Origin: GCA-2746365 sp963711255
GTDB lineage: Bacteria; Pseudomonadota; Gammaproteobacteria; SZUA-229
Direction of reading: 5' to 3'
Assembly (NCBI GenBank): GCA_963711255.1
Contig: CAVQDO010000011.1
Coordinates: 147,196-211,195, forward strand
DNA: 64,000 nucleotides
The notes beneath the pieces were generated by a model. It saw only the letters and a list, made by a program, of their open reading frames with translations, was not told the DNA's origin and made no database searches. Positions within the stretch are counted from its first letter, which is position 1; every line of letters starts with the position of its first letter. Below, piece by piece: positions 47,362 to 56,268 of the stretch. The position numbers were made by a program, and so were the translations under genes.

Positions 47362-49932
47362 ATGAAGAGAATTCTAATCAATGCAGTCCAGAAGGAAGAA
47401 GTTCGAGTGGCCATGGTAGATGGTCAGCAACTTTACGATCTGGACGTGGAAGTCCCATCCCGGGAACAGAAAAAATCCAATGTTTACAAGGGTAAAATTA
47501 CCCGCGTAGAACCAAGCCTTGAGGCTTGTTTTGTCGATTATGGTGCAGAGCGTCACGGCTTTTTACCATTCAAAGAAATTGCCCGCATGTACTTCACTGA
47601 AGAAGCGCAAAAAGCATCCGGTCGTCCCGATATCCGTACAGCCATTAAAGAAGGACAGGAAATTGTCATTCAGGTGGAAAAAGAAGAGCGCGGTAATAAA
47701 GGGGCAGCATTAACCACTTTTATCAGCCTTGCTGGACGCTACCTGGTGCTGATGCCGAACAATCCGAGAGCAGGTGGTGTTTCCCGTCGTATTGAAGGCG
47801 AAGACCGCAATCTGATTCGTGAAGCACTGAGCAATCTGGAGGTGCCTGATGGCATGGGGCTGATTGTTCGTACTGCAGGTGTGGGCCGTAATTCTGAGGA
47901 GCTACAGTGGGACCTGGATTACCTGCTTCAACTCTGGTCAGCTTTTGAAATAGCGGCAGCAGAAAGACCATCACCATTTTTGATCTACCAGGAAAGCGAT
48001 GTCACTACGCGTGCGCTGCGGGATTATTTCCGCAGTGATATTGCAGAAGTATTGATTGACTCCAAAGAAGTTTATGAATCTGCATTGGACTTTGTGCAGC
48101 AGGTCATGCCAAACAGTGTGCAGAAGATTAAGTATTACGATGACACCGTGCCATTGTTTAACCGCTTTCAGGTGGAGAACCAGATTGAATCCGCGTATCG
48201 ACGTGAAGTGCAGCTGCCTTCCGGTGGTGCCATTGTTATCGATCACACCGAGGCGCTGATTTCAATTGATATTAACTCGGCACGTGCAACCAAGGGCGGA
48301 GACATTGAAGAAACCGCAACCAATACCAATCTGGAAGCGGCGGATGAAATAGCCCGCCAGTTACGACTGCGTGACCTCGGTGGCCTGGTGGTGATCGATT
48401 TCATTGATATGATGAATAATCGCAATCAGCGAGCGGTTGAAAACCGGCTTAACGAAGCTGTGCAGAAGGATCGCGCACGCGTCCAGACTGGCCGCATATC
48501 TCGCTTCGGTCTGCTGGAGATGTCACGTCAGCGTTTGAAGCCTTCACTGGGTGAGTCAACTCAGATTGTCTGTCCACGCTGTACGGGCCAGGGTACCATT
48601 CGTACGGTTGAATCCCTGTCTCTGTCACTGGTTCGTATCATTGAAGAAGAAGCATTAAAAGCCGGTACTGCGCGCGTTGATATTCAGGTGCCTATCGATG
48701 TTGCAACTTATATGCTCAACGAAAAGCGCCAGGCTATTTATGATGTAGAAAAGCAGAGTGGTGTACACGTTATTATCGTTGCTAATCCGACACTGGAAAC
48801 GCCGCAGTATAAAGTTGAACGCATACGTAAAAGTGATCACGATGAAAATGACGAGACAACAAGTTATCAGCGTGTAGAAAAAGAGACGCAGTATAGTGTT
48901 GATGTCACCACGGAGAAACCGATACAGCCGGAACAGGCAGCGGTATCCTCAATCAAGCCCGGTCGACGTCCAACAGTAAAAGCACCTGTCATTGAAGAGA
49001 AGCCGCGTTCGCCCGGTTTACTTGGCAAAATTGTGTCTATTTTTAGTGGTGACAGGAGCAAAGCCGCTGAGGAAGAGAAAGAAGAAGAGTCTGCTGCTAA
49101 ACGCGCCCCGCGCACCGCTAACCAGCGCGGTAACCAGCGCAGCAGTCAAAATCGCAGCCGAAATCGCAACAGCCGAAACCGTGGTCGAAGCCAGGGTAAT
49201 AAGTCAGATGCAAAGCCAGATGCTAAGAAACAGCCGGCTAATAAGCCGCAGGCAAATAAGCAGCAGGCTAAAAAGCAGCAGCCAAATAAACAGCAGCCAA
49301 ATAAGCAACAGGGCAGCGCATCAGATAAAGCGAATGATTCTGCGCAGAATGCTGGTCAGCAGGAAGGTGGCCAGAAGAGCAAGCAGGGAAATCGCAATCG
49401 CCGCCGCCGCAGTAATCGTTCAAAAGCAAATGATACAAGCGTAGCTGAAGGCGCACCGCAGAAGGCATTAGCCGATAAGTCTGCTGGCAATGTTGCTTCA
49501 AAAGACGCTCAGCAGTCCGCACCTAAAGCTGCAGCAAAAGAGGTTAAGGCAGATGCTAAAGCAGTGGATTCAAAACCGGCTGCTGCAGAAAAACCCGCAG
49601 TGACAGAAAAATCCGGGCAGCAGGCTAAACCTGAAAAAGCTGAAACCAGCAGGGCACAGGAAAGCAGGCCGGAAAATAAACCACAAAGCCAGCCTGCTGC
49701 GAAACAGGCGGCTCCGAGTCAGGCCGCTCCAGGTCAGTCAGCAACAGGCCAGGCAGACAGGCCTGCTGAAAGCAGACCGGCGGCTGAAGCAAAGCCGAAG
49801 CAGGCTGCAGCCAGTAAGGTTCAGGCAAATACGCCTGCAGAAGCCAGAACGGATAATGCAGCACCGGCTAAACAGGAAAAACAGCCGGCCTCTAATGAAA
49901 ATCGCCCGGTTGATACACCGGTTGATCGATAA
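47362..49932 (+). CDS. rne: Ribonuclease E
   Basis: The 856-residue protein has an intact catalytic half: S1 domain (about 35-120), 5' sensor and RNase H-like parts, the DNase I-like site (ISIDINSARATKGGDIEETA and VVIDFIDM with the catalytic Asp pair) and the Zn-link CPRCTGQG. The amphipathic membrane helix of type segment A is seen as PGLLGKIVSIFSGDRSK. The C-terminal half is low-complexity, with an Arg-rich stretch, KQQ repeats (about residues 625-655) and a long Ala/Lys/Pro tail, like degradosome scaffolds. It processes rRNA and tRNA and starts mRNA decay. Confidence 0.96.
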   Translation: MKRILINAVQKEEVRVAMVDGQQLYDLDVEVPSREQKKSNVYKGKITRVEPSLEACFVDYGAERHGFLPFKEIARMYFTEEAQKASGRPDIRTAIKEGQEIVIQVEKEERGNKGAALTTFISLAGRYLVLMPNNPRAGGVSRRIEGEDRNLIREALSNLEVPDGMGLIVRTAGVGRNSEELQWDLDYLLQLWSAFEIAAAERPSPFLIYQESDVTTRALRDYFRSDIAEVLIDSKEVYESALDFVQQVMPNSVQKIKYYDDTVPLFNRFQVENQIESAYRREVQLPSGGAIVIDHTEALISIDINSARATKGGDIEETATNTNLEAADEIARQLRLRDLGGLVVIDFIDMMNNRNQRAVENRLNEAVQKDRARVQTGRISRFGLLEMSRQRLKPSLGESTQIVCPRCTGQGTIRTVESLSLSLVRIIEEEALKAGTARVDIQVPIDVATYMLNEKRQAIYDVEKQSGVHVIIVANPTLETPQYKVERIRKSDHDENDETTSYQRVEKETQYSVDVTTEKPIQPEQAAVSSIKPGRRPTVKAPVIEEKPRSPGLLGKIVSIFSGDRSKAAEEEKEEESAAKRAPRTANQRGNQRSSQNRSRNRNSRNRGRSQGNKSDAKPDAKKQPANKPQANKQQAKKQQPNKQQPNKQQGSASDKANDSAQNAGQQEGGQKSKQGNRNRRRRSNRSKANDTSVAEGAPQKALADKSAGNVASKDAQQSAPKAAAKEVKADAKAVDSKPAAAEKPAVTEKSGQQAKPEKAETSRAQESRPENKPQSQPAAKQAAPSQAAPGQSATGQADRPAESRPAAEAKPKQAAASKVQANTPAEARTDNAAPAKQEKQPASNENRPVDTPVDR

Positions 49933-50000
49933 GAAGTCGTTCTGTTTATTAGCATAAGCTCTTCGCATCAGCCTCGATTGTCAGGATGATGCGAAGTGCC

Positions 50001-50465
50001 TTATTTCTGATTTATTCGTGACAGCAGGCCTTCGCTGGCATCTTCCACAAGATTCAATACCGTTTCAAAACCCTGGCCCTGTCCGTAATAGGGATCTGGG
50101 ACTTCGGCTTCATTGCTGTTAGCAAAGTTCAGAAACAGGTGGACGCGATCTTCGTAACCGGCAGGGCAAATTGATAACAGGTCGCTCATGTTGCTTTTGT
50201 CCATAGCGATAACATAGTCGAAGGCTGAAAAATCATCGCTTCTTACCTGTCTCGCTCTCTGGCTACTCAAGTCAATACTACGTTTTAAGGCGGCACTTTG
50301 TGCCCGCTCATCAGGCGGATTGCCGACATGGTAAGCATGCGTACCGGCAGAATCGATGAAAATTTTCTGCTGCAGTCCTGCAGTCTCAACTTTATGTCTA
50401 AATACACCTTCGGCGGTGGGGGAGCGGCATATATTGCCCATGCATACAAATAATACTTTTATCAT
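50001..50465 (-). CDS. Low-molecular-weight protein-tyrosine phosphatase
   Basis: The 154-residue protein has the P-loop CMGNICRS (Cys8 and Arg14, the CX5R motif) at the N terminus and the general-acid Asp in VPDPYYGQGQGF, both diagnostic of the LMW-PTP fold. Such enzymes act on phosphotyrosine or Wzb-type kinases; no BY-kinase or capsule gene is nearby. It is convergent with rne and divergent from cysS. Confidence 0.92.
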   Translation of the reverse strand: MIKVLFVCMGNICRSPTAEGVFRHKVETAGLQQKIFIDSAGTHAYHVGNPPDERAQSAALKRSIDLSSQRARQVRSDDFSAFDYVIAMDKSNMSDLLSICPAGYEDRVHLFLNFANSNEAEVPDPYYGQGQGFETVLNLVEDASEGLLSRINQK

Positions 50466-50602
50466 CTTGTTACTCTAAAACTGCCTGTTCTGAAAATATC
50501 GTAGTTTACCCCGAGATTGCAACTTTCCGTTAACACTTCAGTTAGCACTTAACGGGCTTATCCGTTAATATTCTGCATCTTCGTAATCATTAGAAAAATT
50601 TC

Positions 50603-51997
50603 ATGTTAAAGATACATAACAGTCAGACCAGGAAAAAAGAAATATTTACACCGATTGAGCCGGGCAAGGTAAAAATGTATGTTTGCGGCATGACGGTTTA
50701 TGACCTGTGCCACCTGGGGCATGCACGCGTGCTGGTGGTGTTTGACACAGTGACACGCTATCTGCGTTACAGTGGTTACGATGTTACCTACGTACGAAAT
50801 ATTACTGATATCGACGACAAGATTATTGCCCGTGCCAACGAAAATGGTGAAGACTTCTCGACGCTGACGCAAAGGTTCATTGCCGCAATGCACGAAGATG
50901 CGGCCGCCTTAGGTGTCTTGCCGCCGGATGAGGAGCCATGCGCTACGGCTTCCATGCCAGAAATTATCAATATGATAAAAACCCTTATTGATAACGGCCA
51001 CGCTTATGCAGCGCAAACTGAAAGCGGCCATGGCGATGTCTACTACGATGTCAGCACCTTTGAAGGTTACGGTAAGTTGTCCGGTAAAAAGCTGGAAGAT
51101 TTACGTGCCGGTGAACGTGTTGCGGTCGATGAAAACAAAGACGATCCGCTGGATTTTGTACTATGGAAAGCGGCGAAACCGGGAGAGCCATCGTGGGATT
51201 CGCCCTGGGGTAAAGGTCGTCCGGGCTGGCACATTGAGTGTTCCGCCATGTCCACCTGCTGCCTGGGAAATCATTTTGATATACACGGCGGCGGCCAGGA
51301 CCTGCAGTTCCCGCATCATGAAAATGAGATCGCTCAATCGGAAGGCGCCACCGGTGAAACCTTTGTCAATCTCTGGATGCATAACGGTTTTGTTCGTATC
51401 AACGATGAAAAGATGTCCAAGTCATTGGATAACTTCTTCACTGTGCGTGAAATTCTAAAGTTATATAAAGGTGAGGAGATACGTTATTTTGTACTGGCCA
51501 GTCAGTACCGCAGTCCACTGAATTATTCCGACCAGCTGCTGGATACTGCACGTACGGCATTATCACGGCTTTACAATACCTTGCGCGGGCTCGATGTGCC
51601 CGCAGATTGCGATGAAAATGACCCGTCGATAGCCAGCTTCAAACAGGCAATGGATGACGATTTTAATACGCCCGAGGCTTTAGCTGTTCTGTTTGATCTG
51701 GCAAACCAGGTCAATCGTCTTCGCGATGAAGATGTAAATGCGGCAATACAGAAAGCAGCGGTACTTAAGAAACTGGCCAATGTACTGGGCCTTCTTGAAC
51801 AGGATGCTGATCAGTTCTTACAAACCGGGGCGGGCGCGGATGATGGCGGCGCTGATATTGATGCCTTGATTGTAGCTAGAAACACTGCCCGAAAAAATAA
51901 GGACTGGGCTGAAGCTGACAGGATTCGCGATGAGCTAGATGCCATGGGCATCGTGCTTGAAGATAAGGATGGTCAGACGGTGTGGCGGCGCTCGTAG
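50603..51997 (+). CDS. cysS: Cysteinyl-tRNA synthetase
   Basis: The 464-residue class I synthetase has the zinc-site start YVCGMTVYDLCHLGHARV (the HIGH-like motif is HLGH), the WHIECSAM and HGGGQDLQFPHHENE segments that bind zinc, the EKMSKSLDN motif (KMSKS) and the anticodon-binding C terminus. It charges tRNA-Cys. The length and all motifs are normal. Confidence 0.97.
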   Translation: MLKIHNSQTRKKEIFTPIEPGKVKMYVCGMTVYDLCHLGHARVLVVFDTVTRYLRYSGYDVTYVRNITDIDDKIIARANENGEDFSTLTQRFIAAMHEDAAALGVLPPDEEPCATASMPEIINMIKTLIDNGHAYAAQTESGHGDVYYDVSTFEGYGKLSGKKLEDLRAGERVAVDENKDDPLDFVLWKAAKPGEPSWDSPWGKGRPGWHIECSAMSTCCLGNHFDIHGGGQDLQFPHHENEIAQSEGATGETFVNLWMHNGFVRINDEKMSKSLDNFFTVREILKLYKGEEIRYFVLASQYRSPLNYSDQLLDTARTALSRLYNTLRGLDVPADCDENDPSIASFKQAMDDDFNTPEALAVLFDLANQVNRLRDEDVNAAIQKAAVLKKLANVLGLLEQDADQFLQTGAGADDGGADIDALIVARNTARKNKDWAEADRIRDELDAMGIVLEDKDGQTVWRRS

Positions 51998-52189
51998 AGC
52001 GTAATGAAAAGTGAAAAAGATCTGTCGAGTGCGCCGCCCGATTTGGTCTTCAAAATTATGAAATATGCCAGATATTATGCGTAAAAGCAGTTAATTCAGT
52101 TTATTTCTGCTGTATAGCTTTGTTTTTAAAGATTTTTCACCTTTCACTATTCTTTTTTCACTGCTTTTCCTGTATTATCCGCGCCCTAC

Positions 52190-52251
52190 AATTTGATTAT
52201 CCCTTGCTCCACTGTCAATAAGGACGGGGGGCTTTAACCGAGAGGAAAACT
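52190..52251 (+). promoter_or_regulatory. Candidate S6:S18 leader element of the rpsF operon
   Basis: Just before rpsF lies a G-rich tract, then TTTAACCGAGAGGAAAAC with the ribosome site. The bulged CCG in a short stem next to the start is the mark of the S6:S18 ribosomal leader, by which the S6-S18 complex represses its own operon. The fold was judged by eye only. The 190 bases before it are AT-rich and hold no gene. Confidence 0.45.
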
Positions 52252-52707
52252 ATGCGTCACTACGAAATCGTATTTCTGGTTCATCCTGACCAGAGCGAAC
52301 AAGTGTCAGCGATGATTGACCGCTATAAAGCAACTGTCGAAACTAATGGCGGAAAAATCCACCGTTTAGAAGACTGGGGCCGTCGTCAACTGGCTTATCC
52401 AATAAACAAAATTCACAAAGCACATTACGTATTATTAAACGTCGAGTGTGATGAAACTGCACGTGATGAAATCGAAACAGCGTTTAAATTTAACGACGCG
52501 GTTATTCGCAGCTTAATTCTTAAGCGCGACGAAGCAGTTACTGATGTTTCTGCACTGGCTAAAGCAAAAGATGAATCTGATGCGGCTGAAAAGAAAATGG
52601 CCGCTGAAAAAGCTGCCGCTGCACGTGCACAGGCTGCAGCAGCAGCTGCTGCTCCGGCTCCTGTAAAAGATGATAGTTCAGACGCTGATAAAGCGCCTGC
52701 AGAGTAG
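52252..52707 (+). CDS. rpsF: 30S ribosomal protein bS6
   Basis: The 151-residue protein starts MRHYEIVFLVHPDQSEQV, has the EDWGRRQLAYPINKIHKAHY core and VIRSLILKRDEAVT. A C-terminal extension (about residues 105-151), rich in Ala, Lys and Glu, is longer than in E. coli. It binds bS18 in the 30S platform. It opens the rpsF-rpsR-DUF2232-rplI-dnaB-alr run. Confidence 0.97.
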   Translation: MRHYEIVFLVHPDQSEQVSAMIDRYKATVETNGGKIHRLEDWGRRQLAYPINKIHKAHYVLLNVECDETARDEIETAFKFNDAVIRSLILKRDEAVTDVSALAKAKDESDAAEKKMAAEKAAAARAQAAAAAAAPAPVKDDSSDADKAPAE

Positions 52708-52716
52708 GAGATAACA

Positions 52717-52944
52717 ATGGCTGCTAATTTTAGACGTAAACGTTACTGTCGTTTTACTGCAGAAGGTATTACAGACGTAGATTATAAAGATCTTGAACTG
52801 CTTAAATCTTTTGTCTCAGAAAGTGGAAAGATTGTACCTGCACGAATTACCGGTACTAAAGCAAAATACCAGCGTAAATTAACCAAGGCCGTTAAGGTTG
52901 CCCGTTATCTAGCGCTTATTCCTTACACTGATAGCCACAAGTAA
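52717..52944 (+). CDS. rpsR: 30S ribosomal protein bS18
   Basis: The 75-residue basic protein has the S18 core (DYKDLELLKSFVSESGKIVP, then KAKYQRKLTKAVKVARYLAL). It pairs with bS6 on 16S rRNA. It starts 10 bases after rpsF with a GGAG ribosome site. The primosome gene priB often present in enterobacteria is not here. Confidence 0.97.
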   Translation: MAANFRRKRYCRFTAEGITDVDYKDLELLKSFVSESGKIVPARITGTKAKYQRKLTKAVKVARYLALIPYTDSHK

Positions 52945-53022
52945 AGGCTTCACGGTAAGCGTATTGACTGTTTTATTTTGAATCGGTTAGTACAGATTGA
53001 ATACTTTTCAGAGGTGCATTGA

Positions 53023-53919
53023 GTGTTATTTCTGGCGAGTTTTATACTAAAAGGCCAAAGCCAGGCAGCCCTGGTTGCCGCAACAATGGCGATTTTGGGG
53101 CTGATAGTACCGCCGGCCGCATGGATTAGTGCGGCGGCCATTGTACTGGTTACACTAGTTAATGGTCCGCAGCGTGGTTTGATTACTACGGCTCTTGCAT
53201 TGATCGGCGCAGCGGTATTTGCTTATTTGATTTTTGCAGTGCCGCAACTGGCTTTGTTTGTTGTTTTTCTGGTCTGGTTACCAGCCTGGATTGTCGCAAG
53301 CATATTACGGCAAACCGTATCAATGGCTTATAGCCTGCAGGTGCTGACAGCAATCTGCCTGGCTGCGGTGGCAATGATATATGCGGTGTACCCGAGCTTC
53401 GGTGAATTCTGGCGTGAACCGCTGGATGTAATGGTGGCTCAACTGGCCGAACAATCCGATGAATTGAATTTGTCCGATTTGAAGCAGACGCAGGACTGGG
53501 TTATTGATTTTATGCCGGGCCTGTTTGCCAGCAGTATTCTGTTTGGTACCCTGATTAGCCTGTTTCTCGGGCGCTGGTGGCAGGCGGTATTTTATAATCC
53601 AGGTGGATTTGGCGAAGAGTTCCGAAGCTTAAACTTAGGAAAACTTTCGGCAATAATTGCGATAGCAATAATGCTGATGGCTATGGTAACAGGCAGCGTG
53701 TTTGCTATCGCAATGGTATCGGTTGCCTTTGTGCTTTATAGCATACAGGCAATGTCGATCATGCATTCAGTGGCAAAAGTACGCAAGCTCAATACCGTCT
53801 GGATATTTTTTGCCTACATGGTGATGTTATTTATACCGCACCTGGTTTTGCTGCTGATACTGCTGAGTATTGCGGACCCCTGGCTTGATATACGCCAGCG
53901 TGTTCGTCCGGCGACATAG
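53023..53919 (+). CDS. DUF2232 (YybS-like) membrane protein
   Basis: The 298-residue protein is strongly hydrophobic with about eight membrane helices and starts at GTG (53023) after GAGGTGC. A DUF2232 protein between rpsR and rplI is usual in Gammaproteobacteria. No role is established. The segment TQDWVIDFMPGLFASSILFG is characteristic of the group. Confidence 0.8.
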   Translation: MLFLASFILKGQSQAALVAATMAILGLIVPPAAWISAAAIVLVTLVNGPQRGLITTALALIGAAVFAYLIFAVPQLALFVVFLVWLPAWIVASILRQTVSMAYSLQVLTAICLAAVAMIYAVYPSFGEFWREPLDVMVAQLAEQSDELNLSDLKQTQDWVIDFMPGLFASSILFGTLISLFLGRWWQAVFYNPGGFGEEFRSLNLGKLSAIIAIAIMLMAMVTGSVFAIAMVSVAFVLYSIQAMSIMHSVAKVRKLNTVWIFFAYMVMLFIPHLVLLLILLSIADPWLDIRQRVRPAT

Positions 53920-53996
53920 CCAGGTTTTAGTGACATGGGTGTTAAACAGTTTTATTACGTTAATTAATATTGAATTTATAAATTGAGGTTAGAAAG

Positions 53997-54452
53997 ATGG
54001 AAGTCATCTTATTTGAAAAAATTGATCGTCTTGGCAGTATTGGTGATCTGGTCAATGTGAAATCCGGTTTTGCTCGTAACTATCTGTTACCTCAAGGTAA
54101 AGCCAAGGTAGCGACAGATGCAAATAAAGCAGAGATTGAGTCTCGCCGTGCGGAGTTTGAACAAATGGCTGCTGATGCACTCGTAGCCGCTGAGAAGCGC
54201 CTTGAGCAAATCGAAGCACTGGCAATTAGCATCACAGCAAAATCTGGCGCAGAAGGTAAGCTATTCGGTTCTATCGGCAATGTAGACATCGCTGCGGCAT
54301 TGACTGAAGCAGGTGTTGACGTTGAGAAGCGAGAAGTTCGTCTTCCTGAAGGTCCAATCCGTCAGGCGGGTGAATACGAAGTTGTTATTCACCTTCACTC
54401 AGATGTAAACGCTACTGCAAAGGTAACTGTTATTGGTGATGAAGACGCTTAA
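53997..54452 (+). CDS. rplI: 50S ribosomal protein bL9
   Basis: The 151-residue protein has the L9 N-terminal domain (MEVILFEKIDRLGSIGDLVN, then RNYLLPQGKA), a connecting helix and a C-terminal domain (LFGSIGNVDIA, then LPEGPIRQAGEYEV). It is followed by a clear intrinsic terminator, so much of the operon message probably ends here and dnaB has its own promoter. Confidence 0.97.
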   Translation: MEVILFEKIDRLGSIGDLVNVKSGFARNYLLPQGKAKVATDANKAEIESRRAEFEQMAADALVAAEKRLEQIEALAISITAKSGAEGKLFGSIGNVDIAAALTEAGVDVEKREVRLPEGPIRQAGEYEVVIHLHSDVNATAKVTVIGDEDA

Positions 54453-54480
54453 TTTTAAGCTTTTTCACAAGTGATATCGA

Positions 54481-54505
54481 AAGGCCTGCTTTGCAGGCCT
54501 TTTTT
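54481..54505 (+). terminator. Intrinsic terminator after rplI
   Basis: AAGGCCTGC and GCAGGCCTT form a perfect 9-base stem with a TTT loop followed by a T-run, about 30 bases past the rplI stop. Confidence 0.9.
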
Positions 54506-54631
54506 ATGTACAGGATGTACGGTATGCCGCGGTGCCATGGATGGCAAGGAGCGGCGCATGTACAGGATGTACGGTATGCCGCGGTGCCATGGATGGCAAG
54601 GAGCGGCGCATGACAGGATGTACGGTATGCC
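54506..54631. repeat. 52-base tandem repeat, two full copies plus a partial
   Basis: Two identical 52-base units (54506-54557 and 54558-54609) are followed by a partial third copy that lacks one T. The unit holds short palindromes (CCGCGG, GCCATGGATGGC). There are no unique spacers, so this is not CRISPR. It lies between the rplI terminator and dnaB. Confidence 0.85.
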
Positions 54632-54667
54632 ACAAGGGGCAGGGAGGGCGCTGTGGTATTGTTATTA

Positions 54668-54764
54668 ACCACAGAGACACGGAGGCAAAGAGGTCAAGCT
54701 TTGTAGCGCCTGCGGCGCTAGACTAAAATGTCGGTTTTCCTCCGTGCCTCCGTGCCTCTGTGGT
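54668..54764. repeat. Inverted-repeat element upstream of dnaB
   Basis: Arms at 54668-54686 and 54746-54764 (ACCACAGAG-type outer ends) are inverted copies at 18 of 19 bases. A second, perfect inverted repeat (TAGCGCC / GGCGCTA) sits in the middle. This is the ACCACAGAGACACGGAGG-type repeat seen scattered in many environmental bacteria. It stands in the 397-base gap between rplI and dnaB with the tandem repeat and terminator; nothing else was seen. Confidence 0.75.
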
Positions 54765-54849
54765 AAAAATCGTTTGTAAAAAAAAGAAAAAACTTCCGCT
54801 AGCAGCCAGCTGTCTTTATAATCAAAGCCACTTTATTAAGGAATTTTTT

Positions 54850-56268
54850 ATGTCTGAAGCAGTAACATTCCCTGGTGCTGATCAAATGCCTGATCAATAC
54901 CCCGATGAGAAAACAAGTGGTTTACGTGTTCCGCCGCACTCTGTTGAGGCCGAGCAGGCTGTGATTGGTGGTTTGCTGCTGGATAACCGTGCCTGGGAAA
55001 ATATTGCCGATAAACTCATGGAAGAAGATTTTTATCGTTTTGATCATCGTCTATTGTTTAATGCTATTCGTGACCTGGAAGCAAGAAATGAGCCTTTTGA
55101 TGCGGTTACCCTGTCTCAAAAGCTGGAGCAAAATGGACAGCTCGACCAGGCTGGTGGACTGCTGTACCTGGGCCGCCTGGCCAAAGATACGCCTAGCGCA
55201 GCGAATATTGTGGCCTATGCCAACATCGTTCGTGAAAAATCCGTATTGCGTCAGCTGATTGCTGTCGGAACCGATATCAGCGGCAGTGGCTATGTGCCAG
55301 ACGGCCGTGACAGCAAGGAGTTGCTGGATGATGCAGAGAAAAAAGTCTTTAAAATAGCAGAGTCGGGTGCTCGTGGAGAAGGCGGTTTTCAGGAAATGAA
55401 AACCCTGCTGTCTAAAACGGTCGATAAAATTGACCACCTGTTTAACAGCGATGGCGGCATTACCGGGGTATCAACCGGTTTTGACAAATTCGATGAAATG
55501 ACCACCGGTCTGCAGGAGGCCGACCTGGTTATTGTTGCCGGACGTCCTTCGATGGGCAAAACCACCTTTGCCATGAATATCGCTGAAAACGCTGCTATCG
55601 GTGATAAAGTACCCGTCGCCGTTTTTAGTATGGAGATGCCCGGCGACTCACTGGCAATGCGCATGATTTCATCACTGGGACGTGTCGACCAGCACCATAT
55701 TCGTACCGGTAATCTCACCGATGAAGACTGGGCCCGCATTACATCGGCCATTCATATTTTGTCGGAAGCAAAAATATTCATCGATGACACACCTGCCTTA
55801 TCACCTAACGAAGTGAGGGCGCGTGCACGGCGTTTAAAACGCCAGCATGGTCTGGGTTTAATCGTTATCGATTATTTGCAGTTAATGCAGGTACACGGCG
55901 GCAGCGAAAACCGAGCGACCGAAATTTCCGAGATTTCACGCAGTTTGAAAGCCATGGCCAAAGAGCTGAAGGTGCCGGTGATCGCATTGTCACAGCTTAA
56001 CCGAAGTCTTGAGCAGCGCCCGGACAAACGCCCGGTGATGTCAGACCTTCGCGAGTCAGGTGCGATCGAGCAGGACGCGGATTTAATTGTGTTTATTTAC
56101 CGTGATGAAGTTTATAACGCCGATAGTCCACAGAAGGGCGTTGCAGAAATTATTATTGCCAAACAGCGTAATGGTCCTATCGGTAAATCCATGCTGACCT
56201 TCCTCGGCAAATACACCAAGTTTGAAAACTACATTCCTGAAATGTATGGCGATGACGGATTTGAATGA
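54850..56268 (+). CDS. dnaB: Replicative DNA helicase DnaB
   Basis: From the ATG at 54850 (AAGGAA ribosome site) the protein has 472 residues. The N-terminal domain (PPHSVEAEQAVIGGLLLDN) binds primase, then RecA-like core motifs follow: AGRPSMGKTTFAMN (Walker A), LIVIDYLQLM (Walker B) and SQLNRSLEQRPDKRPVMSDL. It unwinds DNA at the fork. An in-frame upstream start at 54760 would add 30 residues of AT-rich non-conserved sequence and is unlikely. It overlaps alr by 4 bases (ATGA). Confidence 0.96.
   Translation: MSEAVTFPGADQMPDQYPDEKTSGLRVPPHSVEAEQAVIGGLLLDNRAWENIADKLMEEDFYRFDHRLLFNAIRDLEARNEPFDAVTLSQKLEQNGQLDQAGGLLYLGRLAKDTPSAANIVAYANIVREKSVLRQLIAVGTDISGSGYVPDGRDSKELLDDAEKKVFKIAESGARGEGGFQEMKTLLSKTVDKIDHLFNSDGGITGVSTGFDKFDEMTTGLQEADLVIVAGRPSMGKTTFAMNIAENAAIGDKVPVAVFSMEMPGDSLAMRMISSLGRVDQHHIRTGNLTDEDWARITSAIHILSEAKIFIDDTPALSPNEVRARARRLKRQHGLGLIVIDYLQLMQVHGGSENRATEISEISRSLKAMAKELKVPVIALSQLNRSLEQRPDKRPVMSDLRESGAIEQDADLIVFIYRDEVYNADSPQKGVAEIIIAKQRNGPIGKSMLTFLGKYTKFENYIPEMYGDDGFE

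Noticed and set aside
46935..47495. Two short rightward frames before rne
   Set aside because: No ribosome site or known family; the second overlaps the start of rne. They are more likely leader RNA.
54506..54631. CRISPR array
   Set aside because: Units are directly adjacent with no spacers and only two full copies.
54471..54726. Small frames after rplI
   Set aside because: They are translations of the 52-base tandem repeat.
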